A DNA stretch of 42,134 nucleotides from a virus, in the IMG/VR virus record IMGVR_UViG_3300044634_000285, positions 1 to 42,134 of that record; one strand, given 5' to 3'. Below, piece by piece: positions 29,684 to 37,511 of this stretch. The notes below the pieces were generated by a model. The model saw only the letters and a program-made list of their open reading frames with translations. It was not told where the DNA came from and ran no database searches. A program made the position numbers and the translations under genes. Positions within the stretch are counted from its first letter, which is position 1. Every line of letters starts with the position of its first letter.

Positions 29684-32062
29684 TCACGCCCACAAGTCCA
29701 GCCTGAGACCCGAGATGAGACGCTCACGGGACTTGCCGGAGCCTCTGTCGGACGCAAGTTTCGGGAAGATCTGGCGCAATGCCGGCACCAGAAGCCGCGG
29801 CGCCTTGACGGTCCGATCACTTGGTGGGTCCATCAGCCATCTACCTTTATCGTCCAAATAACCCTCCTCTCGGTACCACTCCTGCAAGGCATCCCATACG
29901 CGCTTAGTTGATACTTGGGCGTTCTCTTCATAGGTGAGTCCGATAGAGTCGCAGAAGTCCCAAAGATGGCAGCTGGCTCTTCTGACGTCCTGCATTGCTT
30001 GGCTTCCAGTTGTGTAATCAATGCCATCTGCAATGCTGAGCGCCATGCCTTCAAGCAACCAATTCAGGAATGCTGGACATATTTGCTGCTGGATGAAGTC
30101 GGGATCGTCCTTGAGCTTTGGGTCTGCTTGAAGGTGGTTGGGTTCAGTAGGCGTCGCCATGAAGGTCTTACGGAATTTGAATACATGAAACCGTGTTTCA
30201 ATGGCAGCCTGCTCACCAGTTAGCGATGGATCCTTGTTGAGGTTGAACACAAACAAAGACGACGGAACAAACTGCGACTCCTGTACGCCCTTGAGTTCAT
30301 ATGACAGCTCCTCTCCGCTGATGGCAGCCTTCAATGACTGGAGATTGTCAATGCTGACAAACTGCGAGTTTTCGCTTGACCAATTCACTGAGGCGCCGCG
30401 TAATGGCGCAATGGGAAACTTACGGCCTTGGTCGTATTGACGGAAATCAGCAAGCGTGCAGCTCGTGAAATTACGACTGCCGAGAGTATCCCGCAGTGCG
30501 GTGCGGATAGTGTCCTTACCGTTGCTGCCCTCGCCGATCATCAGCACAGCACGTGGCCTGCCTCGCGTGGCGCGGTATTTGATGAGGTCAAGCCCACTGC
30601 CGAGGATGCGTTGCAACGTGTCGCGGTCGCTAGGCTCTACGGCTTCAAGCAGCCGCCACAGGTGCTGGGCGTTGGCTTCAGGGTCGTAGTCGTAAGCAGT
30701 GACGTAGGTGAAGGCAACTGCAGGGCTGTGCTGTGTAAAGGTCAGATCCAGCTTGCGGCCAGACCATGCCCACGCCACCACGCCATTGCGGCAGTTGATG
30801 GCATTGGCTGGGTTGACCTCAACAGGCTTAAGCAGTCGCCTCATCCATTGCAGTGCTTCATCCACGTAACGCGGCCTGCGCCATGGGTATGTGGTGGCGC
30901 CTTGCTGGTTGATGACATGCAGCATGGAGAGGAATGCCGCGAGCTTTGGCGCTAGCTCTTCATCCGGCTTGGCTTGGTAATGGGTGCCGCTCCAGCAGTG
31001 CAGTACGCCATCAACGCAAATCCAGCGCTCGCGGGGATGGCAGAACACGTGCTCAACTGCAAGATCTAGCCATTCGGTGCCGGACTTGTCGTAAAGCTGC
31101 AGGTTGACTACTTCACCATCATTATCACCAGCAGGCTCTAGGCGGTGACGCTGCGGCGCAAGCATCGGCAGCGCTGGCCGCCAACCGTGATGACGCGCCC
31201 AGTACCAGAACGTCCCAGCACCGATGCGGTCACCGCCTGATGATGCGATCTGCTGCAGCCCTTGCCATTGCGGGCTGTGCTGCTGCATCAAGTCAATGGC
31301 CTGCTCAGCACTACCGCAGACTTGGATCAAGCCCCAGAAGATATTGCGGTAGATGTGATAGGTGCCGGACCCTGGCACGCGAGGTGGTATTGCCGCAAGC
31401 GCTTCGCGGATCTCATCAATGCCGCGCTCTGTGGGTTCTACGTAGTGCTGCGCCGGCTTTTCGTGTTGGTAGTAAGCCTCATTGGGTAGAACGGCTTCAA
31501 TATCGGAGACGCTGTAGCGATGGCCCGCGCTGGTGACCATGCGGCACATCTCACCAAGGCTGCCATCGGCTTCGGCGTAGTAGCTGCCAGGTAGTCGCAT
31601 CACGCGGGATGAGTTCTTGATGCTGCGATCTGCATCGCAGTAATCAAGCAACCGCCCTTGCACCAGCTCCCAATGGGCTGGTGTGATTGGGTCTGCTAGC
31701 ACCCAGTAGCTGTGGATGGATTTACCGCCGGTATTGATCTGAAATGTTGGCTCCGGCAGCCCTAGCTCCTGCCATGCGGTGAGTTGCCATTCGCGCGGGC
31801 GATCATCCCACTCAGCAAAGAACGCACGGCAAGCTGTGATTTCAGCGTTGGTGTCCCCGCCATCGTTGATGACGACATAAACGCCGCGGCCTTCGGCTTG
31901 CCACTGCTTGATCAGCGGCTTGCGAGCGCCACCTTTGCGGCCTTTGTCATTGGGCTTGTCGGGATGTAGTCGGTGCAGAAAAGCGCGCAGGCGGATGGTG
32001 CCTGCCGGTTTGCCGAGTAAGGCAATAAACCGACGGGCTTCGTCAAAATCAACTTCCTTCAT
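29684..32062 (-). CDS. primase-helicase (archaeo-eukaryotic primase plus D5-like SF3 helicase)
   Basis: 792 aa. The N-terminal 200 residues are an AEP-type primase: the acidic FFAEWDD at 81-87, the GGKSIHSYWVL motif at 112-122 and SSRVMRLPGSYY at 151-162. A middle helical part (about 205-460) precedes the SF3 helicase with Walker A GEGSNGKDT at 510-518, NWSSENSQF near 556 and FVFNLNKDPSLTGEQAAIE as the later motif. The C-terminal 100 residues are a winged-helix-like region. It would unwind the origin and lay primers. Its start overlaps the stop of a small RHH gene (ATGA), and its end carries an iteron, so it may initiate replication at the array next to it. Confidence 0.9.
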   Translation of the reverse strand: MKEVDFDEARRFIALLGKPAGTIRLRAFLHRLHPDKPNDKGRKGGARKPLIKQWQAEGRGVYVVINDGGDTNAEITACRAFFAEWDDRPREWQLTAWQELGLPEPTFQINTGGKSIHSYWVLADPITPAHWELVQGRLLDYCDADRSIKNSSRVMRLPGSYYAEADGSLGEMCRMVTSAGHRYSVSDIEAVLPNEAYYQHEKPAQHYVEPTERGIDEIREALAAIPPRVPGSGTYHIYRNIFWGLIQVCGSAEQAIDLMQQHSPQWQGLQQIASSGGDRIGAGTFWYWARHHGWRPALPMLAPQRHRLEPAGDNDGEVVNLQLYDKSGTEWLDLAVEHVFCHPRERWICVDGVLHCWSGTHYQAKPDEELAPKLAAFLSMLHVINQQGATTYPWRRPRYVDEALQWMRRLLKPVEVNPANAINCRNGVVAWAWSGRKLDLTFTQHSPAVAFTYVTAYDYDPEANAQHLWRLLEAVEPSDRDTLQRILGSGLDLIKYRATRGRPRAVLMIGEGSNGKDTIRTALRDTLGSRNFTSCTLADFRQYDQGRKFPIAPLRGASVNWSSENSQFVSIDNLQSLKAAISGEELSYELKGVQESQFVPSSLFVFNLNKDPSLTGEQAAIETRFHVFKFRKTFMATPTEPNHLQADPKLKDDPDFIQQQICPAFLNWLLEGMALSIADGIDYTTGSQAMQDVRRASCHLWDFCDSIGLTYEENAQVSTKRVWDALQEWYREEGYLDDKGRWLMDPPSDRTVKAPRLLVPALRQIFPKLASDRGSGKSRERLISGLRLDLWA

Positions 32063-32235
32063 GCCTGCCCCTTGGGTTCCGGCATGGTGATCACGCCATC
32101 GCCATGCAATCGGATGGCGTGCTCCAGCAGCAGTCGGATGGCAGCGCTGCGTGAAAGCGTGTCACCACGCCAGGAATCCAGCCATTGCAGCTGGTTTGGC
32201 GCAAGGCGCAGCGGTATTGGTCGGGCTAGCGGCAT
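32059..32235 (-). CDS. 58-residue RHH-like protein coupled to primase
   Basis: The reading frame begins MPLARPIPLRLAPNQLQWLD and continues SWRGDTLSRSAAIRLLLEHA. The strand (RPIPLRL), then Leu-rich helix, a turn with TLSRSAAIR, and a second helix fit a ribbon-helix-helix domain. The stop overlaps the primase start (ATGA), so both are translated together. It may regulate the primase operon. Confidence 0.75.
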   Translation of the reverse strand: MPLARPIPLRLAPNQLQWLDSWRGDTLSRSAAIRLLLEHAIRLHGDGVITMPEPKGQA

Positions 32236-32305
32236 CGGGTTCCGGCTGGATGCTTGACAGAGCGTATACGGTTAGTCTACGGTGTGCAAGCCACACGGCA
32301 CTGCT
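32236..32305. promoter_or_regulatory. divergent promoter region between the two halves of the genome
   Basis: This 70-base gap separates the minus-strand block from the plus-strand block. On plus, TTGACA at 32254-32259 is a perfect -35. With an 18-base spacer the -10 would be the weak TACGGT at 32278-32283. A hairpin GTGTG/CACAC lies at 32282-32296. The palindromic GCGTATACG at 32262-32270 could serve the minus strand (TATACG as -10). Which of these work is not clear. Confidence 0.4.
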
Positions 32306-32470
32306 ATGGATCACATCCCCAAAATCATTCAGATTTCAACCAACAGCAGCGATGAGGGCAAAACGTGCCTTTATGCGCTTGATAGCGATGGTGACGTATG
32401 GGATTTGCAATGGACAAGAGAGGGTTGGATTTGGGTTTGCATCGGTTCACCTTTTAACGATGCTCAATGA
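32306..32470 (+). CDS. 54-residue protein at the head of the plus-strand block
   Basis: Starts MDHIPKIIQISTNSSDEG and continues TCLYALDSDGDVWDLQWTRE, then GWIWVCIGSPFND. A beta-rich small protein with a repeated WD/W pattern (VWDLQW, WIWV). An upstream GTG at 32282 would add eight residues, but that codon lies in the candidate promoter. Its stop overlaps the start of the helicase-methyltransferase (ATGA), so it is part of that operon. No family recognised. Confidence 0.65.
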   Translation: MDHIPKIIQISTNSSDEGKTCLYALDSDGDVWDLQWTREGWIWVCIGSPFNDAQ

Positions 32471-34725
32471 CCTACCAACAGTTCCTAGCTTCCAAATCCA
32501 CTGCAGCACCTGTTGCCGGCTTTGACCCGCAGCAGTTCACCGCGCCGCTGTTCCCGTTTCAGCGGGACATCGTGACCATGGCTTGCCGCGTTGGCAAGTT
32601 CTGCATCTGGGCCGACTGCGGCATGGGTAAAACCGCCATGCAGCTCGAATGGGCGCATCAGGTGCATCAGCACACTGGCGCCAACGTGCTAGTGCTGGCA
32701 CCGCTTGCCGTTGCACACCAGACCGTGCGCGAGGGCAGCAAGTTCGGCATCCCATGCTCGTTCGCTGCCACGCAGGCCGAGGTCAAGCCCGGCATCACAG
32801 TCACCAACTACGAAAAGCTGAGCCACTTCGACCCATCCGCATTCGATGGCGTGGTGCTAGATGAGAGCAGCATCCTCAAGGCATATACGGGCAAGATCCG
32901 CAATCAGATCATCGAGTCGTTCAGCCTCACTCCATACCGCCTGGCCTGCTCAGCCACACCAGCACCCAACGACCACATGGAGCTTGGCAACCATGCCGAG
33001 TTCATCGGCGTGATGACCCGCACCGAGATGCTGGCCATGTTCTTTGTGCATGACGGCGGCGACACCGCTAAGTGGCGACTCAAGGGTCACGCGCGGGACA
33101 AGTTCTGGGAGTGGGTCTGCAGCTGGGCAGTGACCATCCGAAAGCCATCAGACCTTGGCTACGAGGATGGCAACTTCGTGCTGCCGGCGCTGCAGATCCA
33201 AGACTGCACGGTCGAGACACCACGCGAGGCAACTGCGGGTGACGACGGCCAGATGGCGCTGTTTGCCATGGAGGCCCGCACGCTCAACGACCAACGCAAG
33301 GTGCGCAAGGCATCGCTCGCTCTCCGCGTGGCCGCTGCCGCCAAGCTGGCCAACAGCAACACCGATCAGTGGCTGGTGTGGTGTGATCTCAACGATGAGA
33401 GCAAGGCGCTGACTGCGGCTATCAATGGCGCGGTTGAGGTGTCAGGCTCGGATTCTGACGACCACAAGCGGCAGGCCGCCATTGACTTCCAAGACGGCAA
33501 GATCCGCGTACTGGTCAGCAAGCCCAGCATCTTTGGCTTTGGCCTTAACTTCCAGCGCTGCCACAACGTCGCATTCGTTGGACTGTCGCATAGCTATGAG
33601 GCGTTCTATCAGGCCATCCGTCGATGCTGGCGATTCGGGCAAGAGCAGCCCGTCAACGCTCACATCATCTACGACGTAGCAGAAGGCCGCGTGATCGACA
33701 ACATCCGCCGCAAAGAGGCGGACAGCATCCAGATGGCTCAATCAATGGTTGAAATCATGAAGCAACAAACCATGGAACAACTCAAAAAGATCCAACGTCA
33801 AGTGGCGCCGCACATCACTGAGCACAAGTCCGGCGATGGATGGGATATGTATATGGGCGACTGCGTGGAGAGCATTAAGCAGCTCGACAGCGACTCCATC
33901 CATTACAGCATTTTCAGCCCACCGTTTGCGTCGCTCTACACCTACTCCAATAGCGACCGCGACATGGGCAACAGCCGCACCGAGCAGGAGTTCTTCGATC
34001 ACTTTGGATTCCTTGCTAGTGAGCTCCACCGCGTGATGATGCCCGGCCGGCTGATCAGCTTTCACTGCATGAATCTGCCCAGCAGCAAGGAGCGCGATGG
34101 TTTCATTGGTGTGAAGGATTTCCGCGGTGACATGCTGCGCATCTTCCAGGCTGCTGGTTTTGTCTTCCATAGCGAGGTGTGCATCTGGAAGGATCCGGTC
34201 ACTGCCATGCAGCGCACCAAGGCAATCGGCCTGCTGCATAAACAAGTGCGTAAGGATTCAGCACTCAGCCGCCAAGGCATTCCCGACTACCTCGTGACCG
34301 TGCGCAAACTGGGCGACAACCCCGAGCCGGTGGCCGGCCCGTTCACGGAGTTTGCCGGTGAAAATCCACCATCCAAAAGCGGCGACCCGATCAAGGACTC
34401 GATCAACATCTGGCAGCGTTACGCCAGTCCGGTGTGGATGGATATCAACCCATCAGACACGTTGCAATACCGCAGCGCACGCGCCAATGAGGATGAGCGT
34501 CACATCTGCCCGCTGCAGCTGGAGGTGATCCGCCGCGGCCTGCAGCTATGGAGCAACCCTGGCGACGTGGTGCTGTCGCCGTTCGCCGGCATCGGCAGTG
34601 AGGGTTACTGCAGCATCCAAGCCGGGCGCCAATTTGTCGGCTTTGAGCTGAAGCCGTCGTATTTCAACTGCGCGGTCAAGAACCTGGCTGAAGTAGTCAG
34701 CAACCGTCAAGGAGTGCTGGTGTGA
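32467..34725 (+). CDS. SNF2-type helicase fused to a beta-class DNA methyltransferase
   Basis: 752 aa. Residues about 20-430 are an SF2/SNF2-like translocase: Walker A ADCGMGKTA near 50-58, motif II VVLDESS near 130, SATPAP near 162 and motif VI QAIRRCWRFGQ near 382. Residues 450-752 are a methyltransferase in the beta order: motif IV IFSPPF near 480, and motif I LSPFAGIGSEG near 702 followed by FVGFELKPSYFNCA. SPPF favours N4-cytosine or, less likely, N6-adenine. No nuclease motif is present, so this is not a complete restriction enzyme. Possible roles are protection of phage DNA, epigenetic marking during replication, or counter-defence. It overlaps the next helicase gene by four bases. Confidence 0.88.
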   Translation: MTYQQFLASKSTAAPVAGFDPQQFTAPLFPFQRDIVTMACRVGKFCIWADCGMGKTAMQLEWAHQVHQHTGANVLVLAPLAVAHQTVREGSKFGIPCSFAATQAEVKPGITVTNYEKLSHFDPSAFDGVVLDESSILKAYTGKIRNQIIESFSLTPYRLACSATPAPNDHMELGNHAEFIGVMTRTEMLAMFFVHDGGDTAKWRLKGHARDKFWEWVCSWAVTIRKPSDLGYEDGNFVLPALQIQDCTVETPREATAGDDGQMALFAMEARTLNDQRKVRKASLALRVAAAAKLANSNTDQWLVWCDLNDESKALTAAINGAVEVSGSDSDDHKRQAAIDFQDGKIRVLVSKPSIFGFGLNFQRCHNVAFVGLSHSYEAFYQAIRRCWRFGQEQPVNAHIIYDVAEGRVIDNIRRKEADSIQMAQSMVEIMKQQTMEQLKKIQRQVAPHITEHKSGDGWDMYMGDCVESIKQLDSDSIHYSIFSPPFASLYTYSNSDRDMGNSRTEQEFFDHFGFLASELHRVMMPGRLISFHCMNLPSSKERDGFIGVKDFRGDMLRIFQAAGFVFHSEVCIWKDPVTAMQRTKAIGLLHKQVRKDSALSRQGIPDYLVTVRKLGDNPEPVAGPFTEFAGENPPSKSGDPIKDSINIWQRYASPVWMDINPSDTLQYRSARANEDERHICPLQLEVIRRGLQLWSNPGDVVLSPFAGIGSEGYCSIQAGRQFVGFELKPSYFNCAVKNLAEVVSNRQGVLV

Positions 34726-36068
34726 TGCAACTTCGCCCCTACCAACAACAACTCATCAACGACATCCGACTGCAGTACCAGCTAGGGCATAAATCTGTGC
34801 TTGCGGTGCTGCCCACCGGAGGCGGCAAGACGGTGTGCTTTAGCTACATCGCAGAGCAAGCCAGCCGCAAAGGCAACCGCGTGCTGGTGCTGGTGCACCG
34901 GCAGGAGCTGCTGGATCAAGCCAGCCGCGCTATGCCCATGCCGCATGGCCGTATCAGTGCTGGCCGCAGCATGGATCTCAGCTATGCCGTGCAGATTGCC
35001 AGCGTGCAAACCGTTGCCCGCCGGCTGCACCTGCTGCCGCGTGATTTCTTCCAGCTTCTAGTGGTCGATGAGGCACACCACACCACGGCTGGCACGTGGG
35101 CCAAAACGGTTCAGCACTTCCATAACGCCAAGCTGCTCGGCGTAACTGCAACACCGATCCGCAGCGATGGCCGCGGTCTTGGCGAGCACTATCAATCCAT
35201 GGTGCAAGGGCCAACATCGCAGCAGTTGACGGATGCTGGCTTCCTTGCGGCTGCCAAGGTGCTGGCACCGCCGGGCTTTGACTCAACCGGCCTACGCAAG
35301 CGGATGGGTGATTTCGACCCCAAGGAGGCTGAGCAGCGCGTCGGCACGATCATGGGTGATTGCCTTGGCCACTACCGCAAGCACCTGCCAGGCCAGACGG
35401 CGATCGCGTTCTGCTGCTCAGTGGCGCACGCGGAGGCAGTGGCAGCACTCTTCCAGTCAGCAGGCATCGCCGCGGCCAGTATTGACGGCAGCATGGATAC
35501 CACGCAGCGCCGGCAGTTGCTCAGCGATCTGGGCACCGGCAAGCTCAAAGTGCTGACATCCTGCGCATTAATCGGTGAAGGCGTGGACGTGCCATCAGTG
35601 GGCGGCTGCATCCTGCTCAGGCCTACTGCATCAGTGGCGCTGCATCTACAGATGATCGGTCGCTGCCTGCGCCCGCAACCCGGTAAGCGTGCAGTGGTGC
35701 TCGATCACGTCGGCAACACGCTCAGGATGGGACACCACTTAGAACCACGAGACTGGACCCTGGATGGCCTTAAAAAACGCGACCGCGAGCAGGCGCCATC
35801 GGTCAAGGTCTGCCCGCAATGCTTCGCCACTAGTGCCAGTGCGGTGCAGGTATGCCGCGAATGCGGTCATGTGTTTGCGCCGCAGGAACGCCGTGAGCTG
35901 CAGCAGGTTGATGGGGAGTTGCAGGAGTTGGCAGTGGCTAAGCGGCGTGAGCAATCCTCAGCCCGCGACCTGGATGCACTCCGCGAGCTAGCGCAGCAAC
36001 GCGGCTACAAGCGAGGATGGGCGGAACGTGTCTACCAGGCGCGACTGGCTAAGCGTTACGGCGGGTGA
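34722..36068 (+). CDS. DEAH-box SF2 helicase with C-terminal zinc ribbon
   Basis: 448 aa. Helicase motifs: Q-motif region RPYQQQLINDI, Walker A LPTGGGKT near 30, DEAHHT near 116, TATPIRSD near 143 and motif VI QMIGRCLRPQPGK near 310. Residues about 364-385 form a Cys4 zinc ribbon (CPQC, then CREC). The layout resembles UvrB/RAD25-like phage helicases that act in replication or recombination. It follows the helicase-methyltransferase with an ATGA overlap, so two helicases are made together. A promoter for the next gene begins right after its stop. Confidence 0.9.
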   Translation: MMQLRPYQQQLINDIRLQYQLGHKSVLAVLPTGGGKTVCFSYIAEQASRKGNRVLVLVHRQELLDQASRAMPMPHGRISAGRSMDLSYAVQIASVQTVARRLHLLPRDFFQLLVVDEAHHTTAGTWAKTVQHFHNAKLLGVTATPIRSDGRGLGEHYQSMVQGPTSQQLTDAGFLAAAKVLAPPGFDSTGLRKRMGDFDPKEAEQRVGTIMGDCLGHYRKHLPGQTAIAFCCSVAHAEAVAALFQSAGIAAASIDGSMDTTQRRQLLSDLGTGKLKVLTSCALIGEGVDVPSVGGCILLRPTASVALHLQMIGRCLRPQPGKRAVVLDHVGNTLRMGHHLEPRDWTLDGLKKRDREQAPSVKVCPQCFATSASAVQVCRECGHVFAPQERRELQQVDGELQELAVAKRREQSSARDLDALRELAQQRGYKRGWAERVYQARLAKRYGG

Positions 36069-36070
36069 GG

Positions 36071-36099
36071 TTGCGCACGGCTGAGCATGGTGGTATGAT
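36071..36099 (+). promoter_or_regulatory. promoter A for the 90-residue gene
   Basis: TTGCGC, 17 bases, TATGAT. It shares GGTTG..CACGGC.G.GCATGG with promoters B and C. The transcript should begin near 36106, immediately before a 5-bp hairpin. Confidence 0.72.
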
Positions 36100-36108
36100 T
36101 TGGGGACA

Positions 36109-36140
36109 GCAGGCAACACCTGCACCCCACACCGAGAACC
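36109..36140 (+). promoter_or_regulatory. 5' hairpin and conserved leader A
   Basis: GCAGG, CAACA, CCTGC at 36109-36123 is the likely extreme 5' end of the mRNA. Next comes CACCCCACACCGAGAACC, which is nearly identical to the leader of the 64-residue gene (C). A weak GAG is the only ribosome-binding element. Confidence 0.7.
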
Positions 36141-36413
36141 ATGACCCGCGCCTCCATCACCGCCAATATGACCGCCGCTGAACTGGCTGCATGGAAGGCA
36201 AACAACTGCAAGCAATCCAGCATCCAGGTTGTGATCACTGCACGCCGTAATCCTGCACGCAAGTCACAGCGTCAAGAATGGCAAGAGTTCCGCAACGAGA
36301 CTTTGGGCATGATTGAAGCCGCCAAGCGCGAGCGCCACTTCCACATCCTGCCGCAGCTCTTCCAGCGCCTCAACACCGCCAACGAAATGCTGGCTAACGC
36401 CTGCATCAACTGA
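36141..36413 (+). CDS. 90-residue protein with its own promoter and terminator
   Basis: The N-terminus MTRASITANMTAAELAAWKA leads into a basic middle (ARRNPARKSQRQEWQEF) and a helical C-terminus (HFHILPQLFQRLNTANEML). The gene is bracketed by promoter A and an intrinsic terminator (36423-36443), making a single-gene unit, which is unusual in this tightly packed genome. Such units in phages often encode abundant host-takeover or DNA-binding proteins. Function unknown. Confidence 0.75.
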   Translation: MTRASITANMTAAELAAWKANNCKQSSIQVVITARRNPARKSQRQEWQEFRNETLGMIEAAKRERHFHILPQLFQRLNTANEMLANACIN

Positions 36414-36422
36414 ACTGAACCG

Positions 36423-36443
36423 GGGCGCTACGGCGCCCTTTTT
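36423..36443 (+). terminator. intrinsic terminator
   Basis: GGGCGC, loop TACG, GCGCCC, then TTTTT. It closes the 90-residue gene ten bases after its stop and four bases before the next ATG. Confidence 0.88.
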
Positions 36444-36446
36444 GCT

Positions 36447-36677
36447 ATGCGCTTCACTCACGAACAATACCGAGCGCAGGGTCTTTTCCCGCCTTGCCCT
36501 AAAGCTGTCTACATTCCAAGCTCATCCCCTATAAGGGCTGGTGACATGTGGCAACCAGACGACACGCTTGATCAGTTTGTTGCATGGGAGCAGCATTGCA
36601 TGGCAACCGGCGGGGTGTGGACTGTGCGCCTTTGGTGGGTGCCTGTATCTGAGCTGCCGATCCAACCATTGCCTTAG
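36447..36677 (+). CDS. 76-residue protein of unknown function
   Basis: Reads MRFTHEQYRAQGLFPPCPKA, then a Ser/Pro linker, then MWQPDDTLDQFVAWEQHCMA and VWTVRLWWVPVSELP. It starts four bases after a terminator, so translation from 36447 would need read-through. An alternative start at the ATG 36546 (44 aa) has an AAGG at a suitable distance and a TATAAG box just upstream. No family recognised. Confidence 0.55.
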   Translation: MRFTHEQYRAQGLFPPCPKAVYIPSSSPIRAGDMWQPDDTLDQFVAWEQHCMATGGVWTVRLWWVPVSELPIQPLP

Positions 36678-36701
36678 CCTGCCGCCAGCAGTAACGCGGC
36701 A

Positions 36702-37055
36702 GTGACCGAGCAGCAAATCCAGCAACAGATCCGCATTGCCTGCAGCAACGGTGACACGCGCCTGTTCCGCAATAACACCGGCACGCTCAAGGACCAGAAT
36801 GGCCGCCCCGTGCAGTTCGGCCTATGCAAGGGCAGCGCTGACCTGATCGGCTGGAAGCGCGTCACCGTGACCGAGGAGATGGTCGGCACCCAAGTGGCGG
36901 TGTTCCTATCTATAGAGGTGAAGACCCCCACCGGAAGGCTGCGCCATGAGCAGCAGCAGTGGTTGGATGCAGTCCAGGCGGCTGGCGGCATTGCCGGCGT
37001 GGCGCGCAGCGTGGAGGATGCAGCGACATTATTAAGAGATGTTGCACACGGTTGA
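36702..37055 (+). CDS. VRR-NUC nuclease
   Basis: 117 aa, GTG start. The PD-(D/E)XK-type VRR-NUC motifs are present: KGSADLIG (Asp47), FLSIEVKTP (Glu72, Lys74) and LRHEQQQWLDAVQAAGG (Gln84-86). Stand-alone phage VRR-NUC proteins are Holliday-junction resolvases or structure-specific nucleases, in keeping with the helicases upstream and the RecE/RecT genes downstream. Confidence 0.88.
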   Translation: MTEQQIQQQIRIACSNGDTRLFRNNTGTLKDQNGRPVQFGLCKGSADLIGWKRVTVTEEMVGTQVAVFLSIEVKTPTGRLRHEQQQWLDAVQAAGGIAGVARSVEDAATLLRDVAHG

Positions 37056-37079
37056 TCAGGGCGGCGCATGGGCTATACT
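37052..37079 (+). promoter_or_regulatory. promoter B before the structured leader
   Basis: TTGATC, 16 bases, TATACT. Spacer CGGCGCATGGG matches promoters A and C. The -35 overlaps the last codons of the VRR-NUC gene. Confidence 0.75.
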
Positions 37080-37313
37080 GGTATCACGAGGGAAGGGAAG
37101 CGGCACCTCGCTAAAAACGCGGCCAGGGGGAACAGAGCACACGACCCCACAATCGAGCTCAACAGGGCCTAAGTAAGCCCGCACCGCCGGTTGGCCCGGC
37201 ACATTATTGATCCTTGAAAACCGAATACTCGCGGGCGTCGTCCCGCTCCGGTGGTGGCCTTCACCCGGCACCCATGAGTCCCGCCGGGGGCTCAACCATC
37301 AACCGGAGATCGC
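37080..37313 (+). ncRNA. structured leader RNA, about 230 bases, possibly a regulatory RNA
   Basis: Between promoter B and the ATG at 37314 no convincing gene is present. The RNA can fold several hairpins: CGAGG/CCTCG (37087-37110, at the transcript start), GGGC/GCCC near 37165-37180, GCCGG/CCGGC with five-base loop (37186-37200), CGGG/CCCG near 37231-37245, and a 7-bp GAGTCCC/GGGGCTC stem (37276-37293, one G-U pair). A 34-codon frame (37068-37172) exists but starts within the promoter. Either a cis-regulatory leader of the 65-residue gene or an independent small RNA. Confidence 0.5.
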
Positions 37314-37511
37314 ATGGACGACATCACCCGCAACGCCCTCGCCTTCGAGGCCGAAACCGCAGCGTTAATCGCTGAGGTGGACGCGGCCTTCGAGGCGTGG
37401 AGCCGCTCCACCGAGCAGCTGCTCACGGTGGCCCAAGAGGCCATCGCGCTAGCTGACTCGATCGAGCACGATCTGGGCAACGCCCAGGCCGCGCTTGAGG
37501 AGTGGTTCTAA
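37314..37511 (+). CDS. 65-residue acidic helical protein
   Basis: Begins MDDITRNALAFEAETAALIA and is a nearly continuous acidic helix (VDAAFEAWSRSTEQLLTVAQ, then DSIEHDLGNAQAALEEWF). Highly acidic small proteins in phages often mimic DNA or bind host enzymes; this is only a thought here. CCGGAGATCGC before the ATG gives a usable ribosome-binding site. It is preceded by a long structured leader and followed by a possible RNA switch. Confidence 0.72.
   Translation: MDDITRNALAFEAETAALIAEVDAAFEAWSRSTEQLLTVAQEAIALADSIEHDLGNAQAALEEWF

Larger units (their letters stand above)
29397..29757. repeat. iteron array, 12 copies of TCGGACGCAA: candidate replication origin
   Basis: Copies of (T)CGGACGCAA lie forward at 29397, 29428, 29438 (GCGGACGCAA), 29449, 29479 (GAGGACGCAA), 29661 (CCGGACGCAA) and 29748. 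Reverse copies lie at 29585, 29626, 29639, 29650 and 29672. The five left copies all point one way, and their cores start at 29399, 29430, 29440, 29451 and 29481, i.e. steps of 31, 10, 11 and 30 bases, which is one or three helical turns. The right group is mostly in the opposite orientation. Between the groups lies a C/T-rich, partly AT-rich stretch (29489-29584). Copies 29650 and 29661 form a perfect 9-bp hairpin. The last copy is inside the primase gene end. Iterons beside primase and AT-rich DNA are the hallmark of an origin; an operator role is the alternative. Confidence 0.8.

Noticed and set aside
29397-29757. CRISPR-like array
   Set aside because: Repeats are only 8-10 bases, in both orientations, and spacers are irregular and too short. 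This fits iterons, not CRISPR.
29581-29820. Basic minus-strand frame over the primase end
   Set aside because: It lies fully inside the primase C-terminus and the iterons in another frame, and has no start signal or recognisable fold.
37068-37172. 34-codon frame in the leader after promoter B
   Set aside because: Its ATG lies inside the promoter spacer, so the transcript from promoter B would lack it. Open length is within chance for this GC content.
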